A stretch of 64,000 nucleotides of DNA from DATFRY01 sp963764695 (GTDB taxonomy: Bacteria; Myxococcota_A; Polyangia; Haliangiales; Haliangiaceae): the NCBI GenBank assembly GCA_963764695.1, contig CAVXTW010000003.1, positions 1 to 64,000 of the forward strand. Direction: 5' to 3'. Numbering within the stretch: position 1 is the stretch's first letter; each line of letters opens with the position of its first letter. The notes beneath the pieces were generated by a model. That model saw only the letters and a program-made list of their open reading frames with translations. It searched no databases and had not been told where the DNA came from. Position numbers and translations under genes: made by a program. Below, piece after piece: positions 1 to 9,200 of this stretch.

Positions 1-184
1 CGATGGCCAGGGCGCGGCGACCCTCCCGCTCGATGCTGGCCGCGACCGCGCGGGCCTTGTCGGCCAATCGCACGTAGGTGAGCGCCACGTCGGCGCCGCC
101 CTCGGCCAGCTTGCGGGCGATCGCCGCGCCGATGCCGCGGCTGCCTCCGGTCACCAGCGCCGTCTTGCCGTTCAGTGCTGCCAT
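1..184 (-). CDS. SDR-family oxidoreductase, N-terminal part (runs off the window)
   Basis: Reading leftward from the ATG at 184-182 gives 61 residues before the window ends. The N-terminus carries the glycine-rich dinucleotide-binding motif TGGSRGIG at about residues 12-19, after a short beta strand (KTALVT), which is the signature of classical short-chain dehydrogenases/reductases such as 3-oxoacyl-ACP reductase-like enzymes. The catalytic Tyr-x3-Lys lies outside the window, so substrate cannot be inferred. The gene is divergent from a TetR regulator at 287, and the 102-base gap holds an inverted repeat, so the regulator probably controls this oxidoreductase, a very common arrangement. Confidence 0.9.
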   Translation of the reverse strand, partial: MAALNGKTALVTGGSRGIGAAIARKLAEGGADVALTYVRLADKARAVAASIEREGRRALAI

Positions 185-198
185 GAGCAATTCCTCGC

Positions 199-222
199 TT
201 TCTGTATCGATTGACACAGAAA
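199..222. promoter_or_regulatory. Inverted repeat, probable TetR operator
   Basis: TTTCTGT (199-205) and its exact complement ACAGAAA (216-222) form an inverted repeat in the gap between the SDR and TetR genes. A second, diverged copy of the right half (ATCGGTCAGCACAGAAA) ends at 278, just before the TetR ribosome binding site AAGGAGG. Position and symmetry suggest binding by the adjacent TetR protein; this is inference. Confidence 0.5.
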
Positions 223-286
223 CATGTAGAGGCTTGCGCGAACCGGTCAAGCAGATTATTTATCGGTCAGCACAGAAAGGAGGCAG

Positions 287-925
287 ATGGCACCACCCGG
301 CCGCCCGCGCAGCTTCGATCGCGCCGCCGCTCTGCGGCGCGCCATGATGGTCTTCTGGACCAGGGGCTACGACGGCGCCTCGCTGCCCGAGCTGACCTCG
401 GCCATGGGCATCCACTCGCCGAGCCTGTACGCCGCGTTCGGCAGCAAGGAGGGGCTGTTTCGCGAGGCGCTCGACCTGTACGGCGAGAGCGAGGGGAGCG
501 GGCTGTGGGACGCCATCGCCGTCGCGCCGAGCGCGCGCGAGGCGGTCGCCGAGCTCCTGCGCAGCAGCGCCGCCGCCTTCACGCGGCCGCAGCGCCCGGC
601 CGGGTGCATGATCGCGCTCGGCGAGCTGCAGGCGACCGATGCCAACGCGGAGGTGCGCCGCGACCTGCGCCGCCGGCGCGAGCGCGGGGTGGCCATCCTG
701 CGCCGCCGGCTGGAACGGGCCGTGCGCGACGGCGAGCTGGCCGCGCACACCGACTGCGGGGCGGTGGCCAGCTTCTACGCCACCGTGCAGCACGGCATGT
801 CCATCCGCGCCCGCGACGGCGCCTCGCGCGACGACCTGGTGGCCGTCGGTGACAGCGCCATGGCGGCGTGGGAGGCGCTGACCGCGGCGCGCCGGCCGCG
901 CCGTTCGAGCGCGCGGCGGCGGTAG
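287..925 (+). CDS. TetR/AcrR family transcriptional regulator
   Basis: 212 residues, a normal TetR length. Residues about 8-55 form the N-terminal helix-turn-helix: a helix with FDRAAALRRAMMVFWTRGYDG, then the recognition segment SPSLYAAFGSKEGLF, a close match to the family consensus (x-LYxHFxxKExL). The rest is an alpha-helical ligand-binding domain that I cannot assign to a ligand. The ATG follows AAAGGAGG by four bases, so the start is well supported. Divergent from the SDR gene, with an inverted repeat between them, it is most likely an autoregulated local repressor of that enzyme. Confidence 0.93.
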   Translation: MAPPGRPRSFDRAAALRRAMMVFWTRGYDGASLPELTSAMGIHSPSLYAAFGSKEGLFREALDLYGESEGSGLWDAIAVAPSAREAVAELLRSSAAAFTRPQRPAGCMIALGELQATDANAEVRRDLRRRRERGVAILRRRLERAVRDGELAAHTDCGAVASFYATVQHGMSIRARDGASRDDLVAVGDSAMAAWEALTAARRPRRSSARRR

Positions 926-949
926 ATTTACGGCGGTAGATCTCCTGTT

Positions 950-994
950 GACATTCTACAAGAGAGGGCCGAGAGTCCGGACTTGTAGAATGTC
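950..994. promoter_or_regulatory. Perfect 13-base inverted repeat upstream of padR
   Basis: GACATTCTACAAG (950-962) and its exact complement CTTGTAGAATGTC (982-994) are separated by 19 bases and end 12 bases before the PadR start. The left arm overlaps TTGACA (948-953), a good -35 hexamer. PadR proteins typically repress their own operon from such palindromes (known for the family); binding here is inferred. Confidence 0.55.
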
Positions 995-1006
995 TAGGGG
1001 AAGCCG

Positions 1007-1339
1007 ATGAGGAAGCGCAAGGTTGACCTCCTGCAGGGGACGCTCGACCTGCTCGTGCTCAACACGCTGCAGAGCGGGCCGATGCACGGGTGGGACATCG
1101 CCCAGCGCATCCAGCAGCTGTCGCAGGAAGTTCTGACGGTGAACCAGGGCTCGCTCTATCCGGCCCTGCACCGGCTCGAGGCGCAGGACCTCATCGACGC
1201 AGAGTGGGGCGAGTCGGAGAACAACCGGCGCGCGAAGTTCTACCGGCTCACGGCCGCCGGCAAGAAGCGGCTGACCGTCGAGTCCAGGGAGTGGGAGCGC
1301 TTCACCTGGGCCGTGGCTCGGGTCCTCCAGGGATCCTGA
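1007..1339 (+). CDS. PadR-family regulator, ADOP-associated type
   Basis: 110 residues with the compact PadR winged helix: residues about 8-30 (LLQGTLDLLVLNTLQSGPMHGWDIA) and the strongly conserved GSLYPALHRLEAQDLI around residues 48-63, followed by a wing (RRAKFYRLTAAGKKRL). Length and sequence fit the short PadR type that accompanies ADOP permeases, as seen in Acidobacteria and Myxococcota. It sits 12 bases upstream of the permease gene in the same direction, so the two form an operon. The inverted repeat at 950-994 is the probable autoregulatory site. The inducing signal is unknown. Confidence 0.95.
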   Translation: MRKRKVDLLQGTLDLLVLNTLQSGPMHGWDIAQRIQQLSQEVLTVNQGSLYPALHRLEAQDLIDAEWGESENNRRAKFYRLTAAGKKRLTVESREWERFTWAVARVLQGS

Positions 1340-1351
1340 AGGGACGACGCG

Positions 1352-4009
1352 ATGGCCCCGCGATGGATGCGGCGATGGCAGCGGCGCTGGCGGGCGCTCC
1401 GGCGCAAGGACGAGGTGGAGCGCGAGCTGGATGACGAGCTGCGCTTCCACATCGAGCGCGAGACCGAGCGAAACGTCGCGCGCGGCATGTCCGCGGACGA
1501 GGCCCGGCGGGCCGCCCTGGTCCAGTTCGGCGGCGTGACGCGCACAAAGCAGGAGTGCCGCGACGCGCGCGGCGTGCGCCTCGTCGAGGAGGTCGTGCAG
1601 GACCTGCGCTACGGCGCGCGCATGATGCGCAAGACGCCGGGGCTCACGCTGATCGCGGTCGTCACCCTCGCGCTGGGCATCGGCGCCAACTCGGCCATCT
1701 TCAGCGTGGTCAACGCCGTCCTGTTGCGCCCGCTGGATCACCCGGAGCCGGAACGGCTGGTCCGCGTGTCGCTGCAGAACGTCCAGGCCGAGGAGCCGTA
1801 CAACCCGCTCGGTACGGCAGACTTCCTGGCCATCCGCGAGCGCAACCGCACCCTGGAGGGCGTGGCCGCGGTGTACGCGCCGGGCCAGGGCCTCGCGTAT
1901 GCCGGCCCCGGGGGCGAGCCTCAGATCGTTCGCGGCGCCGCGGTCAGCGCCGACTTCTTCGAGGTGCTCGAGGCCGGGGCCGCGCTCGGCCGCACCTTCG
2001 AGGCCGGCGAGGACCGGGTCGGCGGACCGCGGCTCGCGGTGGTCAGCCACCGCTTCTGGCGCGACCGCCTGGGCGGCGATCCGGGCGCGGTCGGCCGGCC
2101 GATCTCGCTCGACGGCGAGTCGCACACAGTCATCGGCGTCATGCCGGCCGACTTCCGCGTCGCGCTGACCGGCCAGGCGGAGGTCTGGAGGGCGATACAG
2201 TTCGAGCCGCCGGACAGCCGGCCGCCCTACTGGCTGCGCTGCATGGCGCGCCTGCGGCCCGGGGTCAGCGCGGAGCAGGCGGCGGCCGACCTGACCGCGA
2301 TCGCGGCCCAGCTGCGCGAGCAGTACCCGAGCTCGTCGTTCGGGGTGGTCACTGTCGATTCGCTCAAGACGTCGATCGTCGGCAAGTCACAGCGCGCCCT
2401 GCTGGTGCTGTTCGGCGCGGTGCTGTTCGTGCTGCTGATCGCCTCGGTCAACCTGGCAAACCTGCTCCTGGCGCGCGGCACGGCGCGCGAGCGCGAGCTG
2501 GCGGTGCGGGCCGCGCTGGGGGCCAGCCGCGGGCGCATCGTGCGCCAGCTCCTGACCGAGAGCATCCTGCTGGCCGCGATCGGCGGCGCGCTGGGCCTGC
2601 TGCTGGCGGTGTGGGGCGTGGAGCTCATCGACCGGCTGGCGCCGTCGGATCTGCCGCGGCTCGAGGAGGTGTCGGTCGACGGCTGGGTGCTCGGCTTCAC
2701 CCTGGCCGTCGCGCTGCTGAGCGGGCTGGTGTTCGGGCTGGCGCCGGCGCTGCAGCTCTCGCGCCTCGATCTCAACACTGCCATCAAGGAGGGTGGCGGC
2801 AGCAGCGTCGAGAGCGCGGCCCGTCACCGCCTGCGCGCGCTGCTGGTGGTGGCCGAGGGGGCGCTCGCCCTGATGCTGCTGACCGGCGCCGGATTGATGA
2901 TCCGCAGCTTCGTCAACCTGTCGCACGTCAACCCCGGCTTCGACCCCGACGGCGTGCTCAGCATGCGCATCGAGCTGCAGAGTGCCACCTACCCGGAGGA
3001 CGCCCAGGCCGCCGCCCTGCACGGGCAGATCCTGTCGCGCGTGCGCTCGCTGCCCGGCGTGCGTAGCGCAGCGCTGTCGATGGCTCTGCCGCCGAATCTC
3101 CTCGTCATGAGCAACCCGTACACGGTCGAGGGGCGGGTGCTGCCGCGCGACCAGGCCCAGCCGGTCGCCGATCAGCTGCTGGTCAGTCCGGACTACTTCC
3201 GCACCCTGGGCATCGCCATGCGCGCCGGCCGCGCCTTCACCGACGCGGACCGCGACGGCTCGCCGCTCGTGCTCATCATCAGCGAGACCATGGCGCGACG
3301 CCTGTACCCCGGCGCCGACCCGATCGGCCGGCGCATCCAGACCGGCGACTACGCGCCGGACGCGCCGTGGTGGACGGTGGTCGGCGTGGCCGCCGACGTG
3401 AAGTACACCGGGCTCGACCACCCGCACGTGCCGACCATGTACACCGCGTACGCGCAGAATCCGTGGTGGCGATCGATCTACCTGACCGTGCGCACCGACG
3501 GCGCCCCGCTGGCACTGGCAGACGCGGTGCGGCGCGAGGTGTGGGCCGTCGATCGCACCATCCCGATCTCGCAGGTCAGGTCCATGGAGCAGGTCATCGC
3601 CGAGTCGATGGCGCGCTCGCGGGCCTACACGGTGCTGCTCGCCCTGTTCGGCGGCGTGGCGCTGATCCTGGCCGCGGTCGGCGTCTACGGCGTCATGTCG
3701 TACACGGTCAAGCAGCGTACCCACGAGATCGGCATCCGCATGGCGCTGGGTGCGCGCGCCGGCCACGTGATGCGCATGGTGGTCGGCGGCGGCATGTTGC
3801 TGGGCCTGTGCGGCGTGGCCATCGGCCTTGTCGGTTCCGTCCTGCTCACCCGCCTGATGGAGGGCCTGCTGTTCGGCGTGAGCGCGATCGACCTGGCCAC
3901 CTTCGCCGCCACCGCGCTGGTGCTGACCGCGACGATGCTGCTGGCCTGCTATCTACCTGCGCGGCGGGCCACCCGGGTCAACCCGATGGTCACGCTCAAG
4001 TACGAGTGA
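1352..4009 (+). CDS. ADOP-type duplicated FtsX/MacB permease
   Basis: 885 residues with the duplicated permease layout of the ADOP family. Residues 1-90 are a charged cytoplasmic extension (ELDDELRFHIERE). A first transmembrane helix and MacB-type periplasmic domain follow (about 93-340), then an FtsX block with three helices (about 345-460). The arrangement repeats with a second periplasmic domain (about 491-750) and a second FtsX block (about 758-880, with RTHEIGIRMALGAR). No ATPase gene is adjacent, so it is an orphan permease, as is usual for this family. MacB-like mechanotransmission in export of peptides, lipids or drugs is known for relatives; the substrate here is unknown. It is in an operon with the PadR gene just upstream. 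Confidence 0.95.
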   Translation: MAPRWMRRWQRRWRALRRKDEVERELDDELRFHIERETERNVARGMSADEARRAALVQFGGVTRTKQECRDARGVRLVEEVVQDLRYGARMMRKTPGLTLIAVVTLALGIGANSAIFSVVNAVLLRPLDHPEPERLVRVSLQNVQAEEPYNPLGTADFLAIRERNRTLEGVAAVYAPGQGLAYAGPGGEPQIVRGAAVSADFFEVLEAGAALGRTFEAGEDRVGGPRLAVVSHRFWRDRLGGDPGAVGRPISLDGESHTVIGVMPADFRVALTGQAEVWRAIQFEPPDSRPPYWLRCMARLRPGVSAEQAAADLTAIAAQLREQYPSSSFGVVTVDSLKTSIVGKSQRALLVLFGAVLFVLLIASVNLANLLLARGTARERELAVRAALGASRGRIVRQLLTESILLAAIGGALGLLLAVWGVELIDRLAPSDLPRLEEVSVDGWVLGFTLAVALLSGLVFGLAPALQLSRLDLNTAIKEGGGSSVESAARHRLRALLVVAEGALALMLLTGAGLMIRSFVNLSHVNPGFDPDGVLSMRIELQSATYPEDAQAAALHGQILSRVRSLPGVRSAALSMALPPNLLVMSNPYTVEGRVLPRDQAQPVADQLLVSPDYFRTLGIAMRAGRAFTDADRDGSPLVLIISETMARRLYPGADPIGRRIQTGDYAPDAPWWTVVGVAADVKYTGLDHPHVPTMYTAYAQNPWWRSIYLTVRTDGAPLALADAVRREVWAVDRTIPISQVRSMEQVIAESMARSRAYTVLLALFGGVALILAAVGVYGVMSYTVKQRTHEIGIRMALGARAGHVMRMVVGGGMLLGLCGVAIGLVGSVLLTRLMEGLLFGVSAIDLATFAATALVLTATMLLACYLPARRATRVNPMVTLKYE

Positions 4010-4018
4010 GGATCACGA

Positions 4019-6112
4019 TCACGGTCGCTCGCCCGGGGCAGCGTCGGGCTTCGGACGGGACGGCGGGCGCGGGCGATAGATGAAGGTGACCGCGGTGCAG
4101 ACCGGGACCGGCTTTCCGTTGACCATGAAGGGGCGGTAGATCCACTTCTGCACCCCGCGCTTCAGCTTTGCATCGTAGGCCGGATAGCCGGTGCTCTTGA
4201 GGATGTACAAGCGGCTCACGTGGCCGTCGGGGCCGAGGCACATCTTGAGCACGCCGACGGTGCCGCGCTGAGTCCTGGCCATGTCGACGGCATCCTCCTT
4301 CGGCGGCTGGATGCCGCGCTCGCCGCTCACGCGGAGCGCTTCCAGCTCGGTCTGCCGCACGACCGAGGGCGGGTCGGGCCCGACGGGCGGCTGCGCATCG
4401 TCATCCGGCGCAGCGGCCACAGCGTCGCTCGAGTGCGGTCGCGCCGCGTAGCCCAGCGTCCCGGATAACATCCCGACCGCGAGGGTCGGCAGGATGAGGC
4501 CGGCCGAGCCGGCGGCGGTGTCATGAGCCAGGGGCGTGCCGGGGAAGCGGCGCGGCAGCTCGGCCACCTTCGCGGCGGCGCCCGGCCTTCCAGCGGCCAG
4601 GTCGTCGATCAGCCGCTCGGCCTCGGCGACCACCGGATCCGGGTTGCTCCACAAGGTCCTGACCCGCACGGCGGCATGGAGCCCGTCGTCGCGGACATCG
4701 ACCCATATGCCGAGCTCGGTGAGGTGCTGAACCCAGAAGGCGATCGCCGCCGCCATGTCGTCGCCGGGCGCGGACGCGCGATCGGCGGTGCCGGCGGTGT
4801 CTTGCGAACCGATGAGCGAACCGTGTCCCCATGCGGCGAAGAAATGCGGTCTGCCGAGGACCTCGCGGGCGAAGGTGGGCAGCGCCGCGTGTCCCGACGG
4901 CCTGGCCGCGCCGCCGAAGCCGATGACGAGGGCACCGCGCTCCACCCACAACTCGACCGACAGCAGCTCCGTCAGCGGGCCTCCCGGGTCGATCACGGCC
5001 GGGTCCAGCGCGATCGCGCAGCGCTCCCCTCTCGTGCTGATCTTGACGCCCGGCACCACCAGATCGCGCTCGAGCGCGGCACAGCTCCCCAGCAGCCGCC
5101 GGACGGGACCTTCCGCCGACAGATCGACGCGCACCGCGCCGGCATCGCCGCCCAGCGCCCAGCCCTCGGCGCGCCCGTCGAGCGAGCCGACCAGCTCGGC
5201 CAGCGTGACCCCGCCCGGCAGCTCTGGCCTGGGCAAGCGGCGCTGGATGCGAGGCTCGAGGTGTCGCCACAAGCGCGCCGCGTCGAGCACGAACACACCC
5301 GTCGGCGACCGATCCGCGAGGCGCCGGGCGAGCGGCGAGGAGCCATGGACGCGCGCGTCGGCCAGGATTCCGGCCGGACTACCGGCCCAGTGCGCGCGCA
5401 CGGTGCCGCCGCCGCGCTCGAGGCGCGCGCCGATCCGCACCCGGTTCGCGCCCTCCAGCCCCAGGTCATGCAGGGTCTCTGTCTGAGCCGCCGCGGAGAT
5501 CTCTGCCTCCACGTGTCCGCGCAGCTCAGGCGGCCAGTCCGCAAGCGGGTTCCTGCCCTTCCCGAGCCGGTCGAGCTGCGACGCGTCGCCGGCGCACGCG
5601 TAGTGGCCCGAGACCTCGCGGCACACCAGGGCGCTCACCAGGTCGAGGCCGCCCTTCGACGCGCCGCCGAGCTCGGCCACGAAGCGCTTCCGGTCGGCCA
5701 CCGGCAAGATCAGCACCGGCCCCGTCGGACTGACGAACAGCGCGGCGCCGCGCGTCAGATCGAAGCCGAGCCTGGCCAGCCGCGCGCGATCCAGCGCCGA
5801 CAACCCCGTCGCGCTCAGCTCGGCGCGCAGCCTCTGCGCCAGCGGCGACGTGGCCCGCGAGCGCTCGAGCGCGCCGACCACGGTGACCAGGCCGGCATGG
5901 AGCGGGGCCAGCGCGCCAGCGGCGACCACGATGGCGCTGGTGGCGTCGGGCGGCGCGAGCGCCCACAGCGAATCGGTCGGTGCGGCACGGATCAGGACCG
6001 GCGCCGGGGCGCCCGCCGCAGCCGATGTCGTCGTCGCGCGCTCCGTCTTGCATCCTGGAGCGCTCGCCGCAACAAGCGCCGCCAGGGCCACCCAGCCTCG
6101 TCCCCCCGTCAT
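4019..6112 (-). CDS. Putative lipoprotein with C-terminal TonB-like domain
   Basis: 697 residues. The N-terminus is a short hydrophobic signal ending in SAPGC, giving a probable lipidated Cys21, though the lipobox is imperfect. Residues about 30-520 match no family I recognise and are rich in Ala, Leu and Asp. A predicted hydrophobic helix lies near residues 535-555 (LILPTLAVGMLSGTLGYAA). The last 100 residues look like a TonB C-terminal fold: VGVLKMCLGPDGHV, STGYPAYDAKL, WIYRPFMVNGKPVPVCT. Such domains contact partner proteins in the outer envelope in TonB and in myxobacterial motility proteins. The gene is convergent with the ADOP permease, nine bases apart. Energy transduction is not implied; no ExbB/ExbD genes are nearby. 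Confidence 0.8.
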   Translation of the reverse strand: MTGGRGWVALAALVAASAPGCKTERATTTSAAAGAPAPVLIRAAPTDSLWALAPPDATSAIVVAAGALAPLHAGLVTVVGALERSRATSPLAQRLRAELSATGLSALDRARLARLGFDLTRGAALFVSPTGPVLILPVADRKRFVAELGGASKGGLDLVSALVCREVSGHYACAGDASQLDRLGKGRNPLADWPPELRGHVEAEISAAAQTETLHDLGLEGANRVRIGARLERGGGTVRAHWAGSPAGILADARVHGSSPLARRLADRSPTGVFVLDAARLWRHLEPRIQRRLPRPELPGGVTLAELVGSLDGRAEGWALGGDAGAVRVDLSAEGPVRRLLGSCAALERDLVVPGVKISTRGERCAIALDPAVIDPGGPLTELLSVELWVERGALVIGFGGAARPSGHAALPTFAREVLGRPHFFAAWGHGSLIGSQDTAGTADRASAPGDDMAAAIAFWVQHLTELGIWVDVRDDGLHAAVRVRTLWSNPDPVVAEAERLIDDLAAGRPGAAAKVAELPRRFPGTPLAHDTAAGSAGLILPTLAVGMLSGTLGYAARPHSSDAVAAAPDDDAQPPVGPDPPSVVRQTELEALRVSGERGIQPPKEDAVDMARTQRGTVGVLKMCLGPDGHVSRLYILKSTGYPAYDAKLKRGVQKWIYRPFMVNGKPVPVCTAVTFIYRPRPPSRPKPDAAPGERP

Positions 6113-6244
6113 GCGGCGATGCTACTCCAGCTCGCCGGCAGGTCGATCACGAACGCCGTCGCCGACGACTGCCACGTCGGTGCGCTCGCTCACATCGACG
6201 GGCCCACAACCTCAAGATGAGCAGGACGCCCAGAAGCCGCCGGC

Positions 6245-9200
6245 TCAGTCGAAGCCGGGCACCATCATGGCGGCGAAGCGCGCCGGATCGGCGACGCCCT
6301 GGCCGCGGAAGAACGCGTCGGCGGTGGCGGCCAGGGAGCGCTCGCCGTACAGCTCGGCCAGCGCGCGACGCGCGGCCGCCGCGTACGCCGTCATCGACAG
6401 GCGGTCGAGATCGGCCGCGGTGGCGATGAGCAGCACCTCGGCCCCGGTGCGGTCTCCGGTGCGCGCGGCCACGCCGGCCTCGAGCAGCGCGGCCATGGCG
6501 CACGAGGCCGGGGCTCCATCGCGACGCAGGAGCGCCGCGTAGCCGCGTGCGTGCTCGACCGCGCCGCGCGCCACCGCGACGCGGCCGGCCGCGTGGGCCA
6601 CCTCGCGCAGCACGATCGGATAGCGGGCCAGGCGCGAGCGGACCAGCCCGGCCGGGTCGAGCCGCCAGTGGCGGGCGAAGCTGTCGGGCCGGCCGGCGTA
6701 GAGGCACAGGTCGGCGCGCGACAGCACCGCGCCGTAGTGACCGACCCGGAAGCCGCGCTGCTGGGTGCCGGCCCAGTCGGCCACCGCGCTGTCCAGGTCG
6801 CGCTCGGCCTCGTCGAGGCGCCCGTGCAGCAGGTGCACCACGCTTGCGTAGCGCAGTCGCGCGCTCAGCGCCGCGTAGCGATCGCCGCGCAGGTCGGCGG
6901 CGCGCACCGCGCCCGGCACCTTCTCGGCCAGCAGGCTCAGCTCGCCCAGCATCAGCCGGCACAGCGACACGTACTGATCCGCCGTCAACATCTCGAAGCT
7001 GCTGGTGCGGTGCTGCCGGCGCAGGACCGCCATCACCTCGCGGAAGTGGCCGAGCGCGGCAGGCCACGCGGTGTCGCGGAACAGCGCCAGCGCGCCGCGC
7101 GCCCACAGCGCGTACGGGATGGCGCGATCGTCGCCGGCGCGCGAGATCACGCGATCGGCGCGGTTGGCCATCTGCTCGGCGCGGCGGTAGCGACCCTCCG
7201 CGGCCAGGTAGCCGGCCTCGAGGGCCAGCGCCATGGACAGGCGGCGCGGCTCGGCGTGGCGCAGCGCCAGGGCCAGAAAACGGGCCTGGTACTCGGCGCC
7301 GCGCTCGGTGTCGAGCATCGACAGCGCCACCGCCATCGAGCCGCACACGTCCATCTCGGTCAGCGCGCGTCGCGGCAGGTCTCCCTCGGCGCGCCGCCCT
7401 GCCCCGACCCAGCGCATGGCCAGCCAGCGGCGTCGCCAGCGCGCGGCGCGCCGCGATCCCAGGTGGCCACCGGCGGCGGCGCCGATGTGGCGCAGCACGT
7501 CCTCGATCGCCTCGAGCCCCTCACCGACGTAGCCGCCGCGCAGGAGCGCCGCGGCCGACTGGTGGCGCAGCTCGAGCGCGGTGACCGGATCCGATTCCCA
7601 CGCCGCGTCGCGGAACGCCGCCGCCGCCTCGGGTGGACGGCCGGCGTTGGCCAGCGCCTCGGCCATGGCCACGCGCAGCGACCGGCGCTCCTCGGCCGAG
7701 CCGACCGCGCCGGGGGCCAGCGCCATGCGGTAGAAGCGCGCGGCGCGGTGGAAGTCGAACTGGCGGGTCGCCTCCTCGGCGGCGGCGCGCGCGTGCTCGG
7801 CGGCGCGCTCCTCCTCGCCGGCGCCCTTCCAGTGCCGGGCCAGCTGCGCGTTCGATCCCTCCGACCACTGCTCGAGGGCCAGCGCGAGCTGTCGATGACA
7901 GGCGCGCACGCGCTCGCGAGGCAGCTGCGCGCGCACGCACTCGCGGATGCGGGTGTGATAGCACTCCACTCGATCGGTGGCGCGCCCGCCCGCCGCCTGC
8001 ATCAGGTTGACCGTGCGCAGGTGGCGGATGGCGCGGCCCAGCGACTCGGGCGCGGCGGCCAGCGACGTGGCCGCCACTCGCTGCGAGATCGGCTCGCCCG
8101 ACACCGCGGCCAGCTCGACCAGCTCGCGCGCGTTGTCAGGCAGCTGGGCGATGCGGCGGCGCACCAGCTCGATGAAGCTGACCGGCCGGCTGTCGGGGCT
8201 GGCCGTCGTCTGGGTGTGGATGGCCAGCTCGGCGATGAACAGCGGCACGCCGCCCGCCTCCTCGGCGACGCGCCGGGCCTGCTCGGGGCTGGTGCCGCGC
8301 AGGTACTGGCCGGCCAGCCAGGTCGCGTCGGCCGGCGGCAGCGGGCCCAGCTCGAGGCGGGTCAGCCACGGCGCCAGCGAGTCGAACAGGCCGCCGAGCG
8401 CGGCCTGCTGGATCGACATCTCGACGCTGCCCTCGCCGGTCAACAGGTCGGCCGCGGTGTCCGACAGCGAGCAATCGTCGGAGCGCGTGCACAGGACCAG
8501 CAGCAGGGCGGGCGGCGCCGGCGGGCGCATGATGTCGGCCAGCAGGCGGATCGAGTCCAGGTCGCTCCACTGCAGATCGTCGAGGAACAGGATCACCTCG
8601 CGCTTGACCGCGAGCCGGCGCAGCACGTGGCGCAGCGCGGTGAAGGCGCCCTGGCGGACCTCGTGCAGATCGGGCGGGGTGTCGCCGCGCGGCGCCGCGG
8701 CGATGGCCGACACCCGGCCCAGCACCGGAAACAGGCGCGGCAGGAGCGGCGCGTTGCCGGGCAGAAGCTCGGCCGCCTCGGCAGACGGCAGCTCGTTCCA
8801 GTAGCGGGCCAGCTGATCGACGACCGCATCGATCGCCTTGTAGGGCACCGACTCGCGCTCGTAGCAGCGGCCCTCCAAGACAACGATGTCATTGCCCGTA
8901 TCTCGGCGTAAGGACTCGATGAATCGTTTGACCAGGGCCGTCTTGCCGATGCCCGACGCGCCGCTTACCGAGACCACCGCGGCGGTGCCGTCGTCGACCT
9001 GGCGCGCGCACTCGGCCAGGCGGGCCAGCTCCAGCTCGCGCCCGGCGAAGGCCACGCTCTGGGTCGCGGCCGAGACCGAGCCGAGGCTTGTCGCCGCGGC
9101 GTCGTCGGCGTCGTCGGCGCCGAGCCGGCGCAGCACGTCGGCTCCGGCCGGGCGCGCCGACGGATCGATGGCCAGGAGGTCGACGCACAGCGCGTCGAGA

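Noticed and set aside
260..793. Long open frame on the minus strand opposite the TetR gene
   Set aside because: Arg/Ala/Pro-rich antisense shadow of a well-supported TetR gene; such frames are expected with high-GC codon use.
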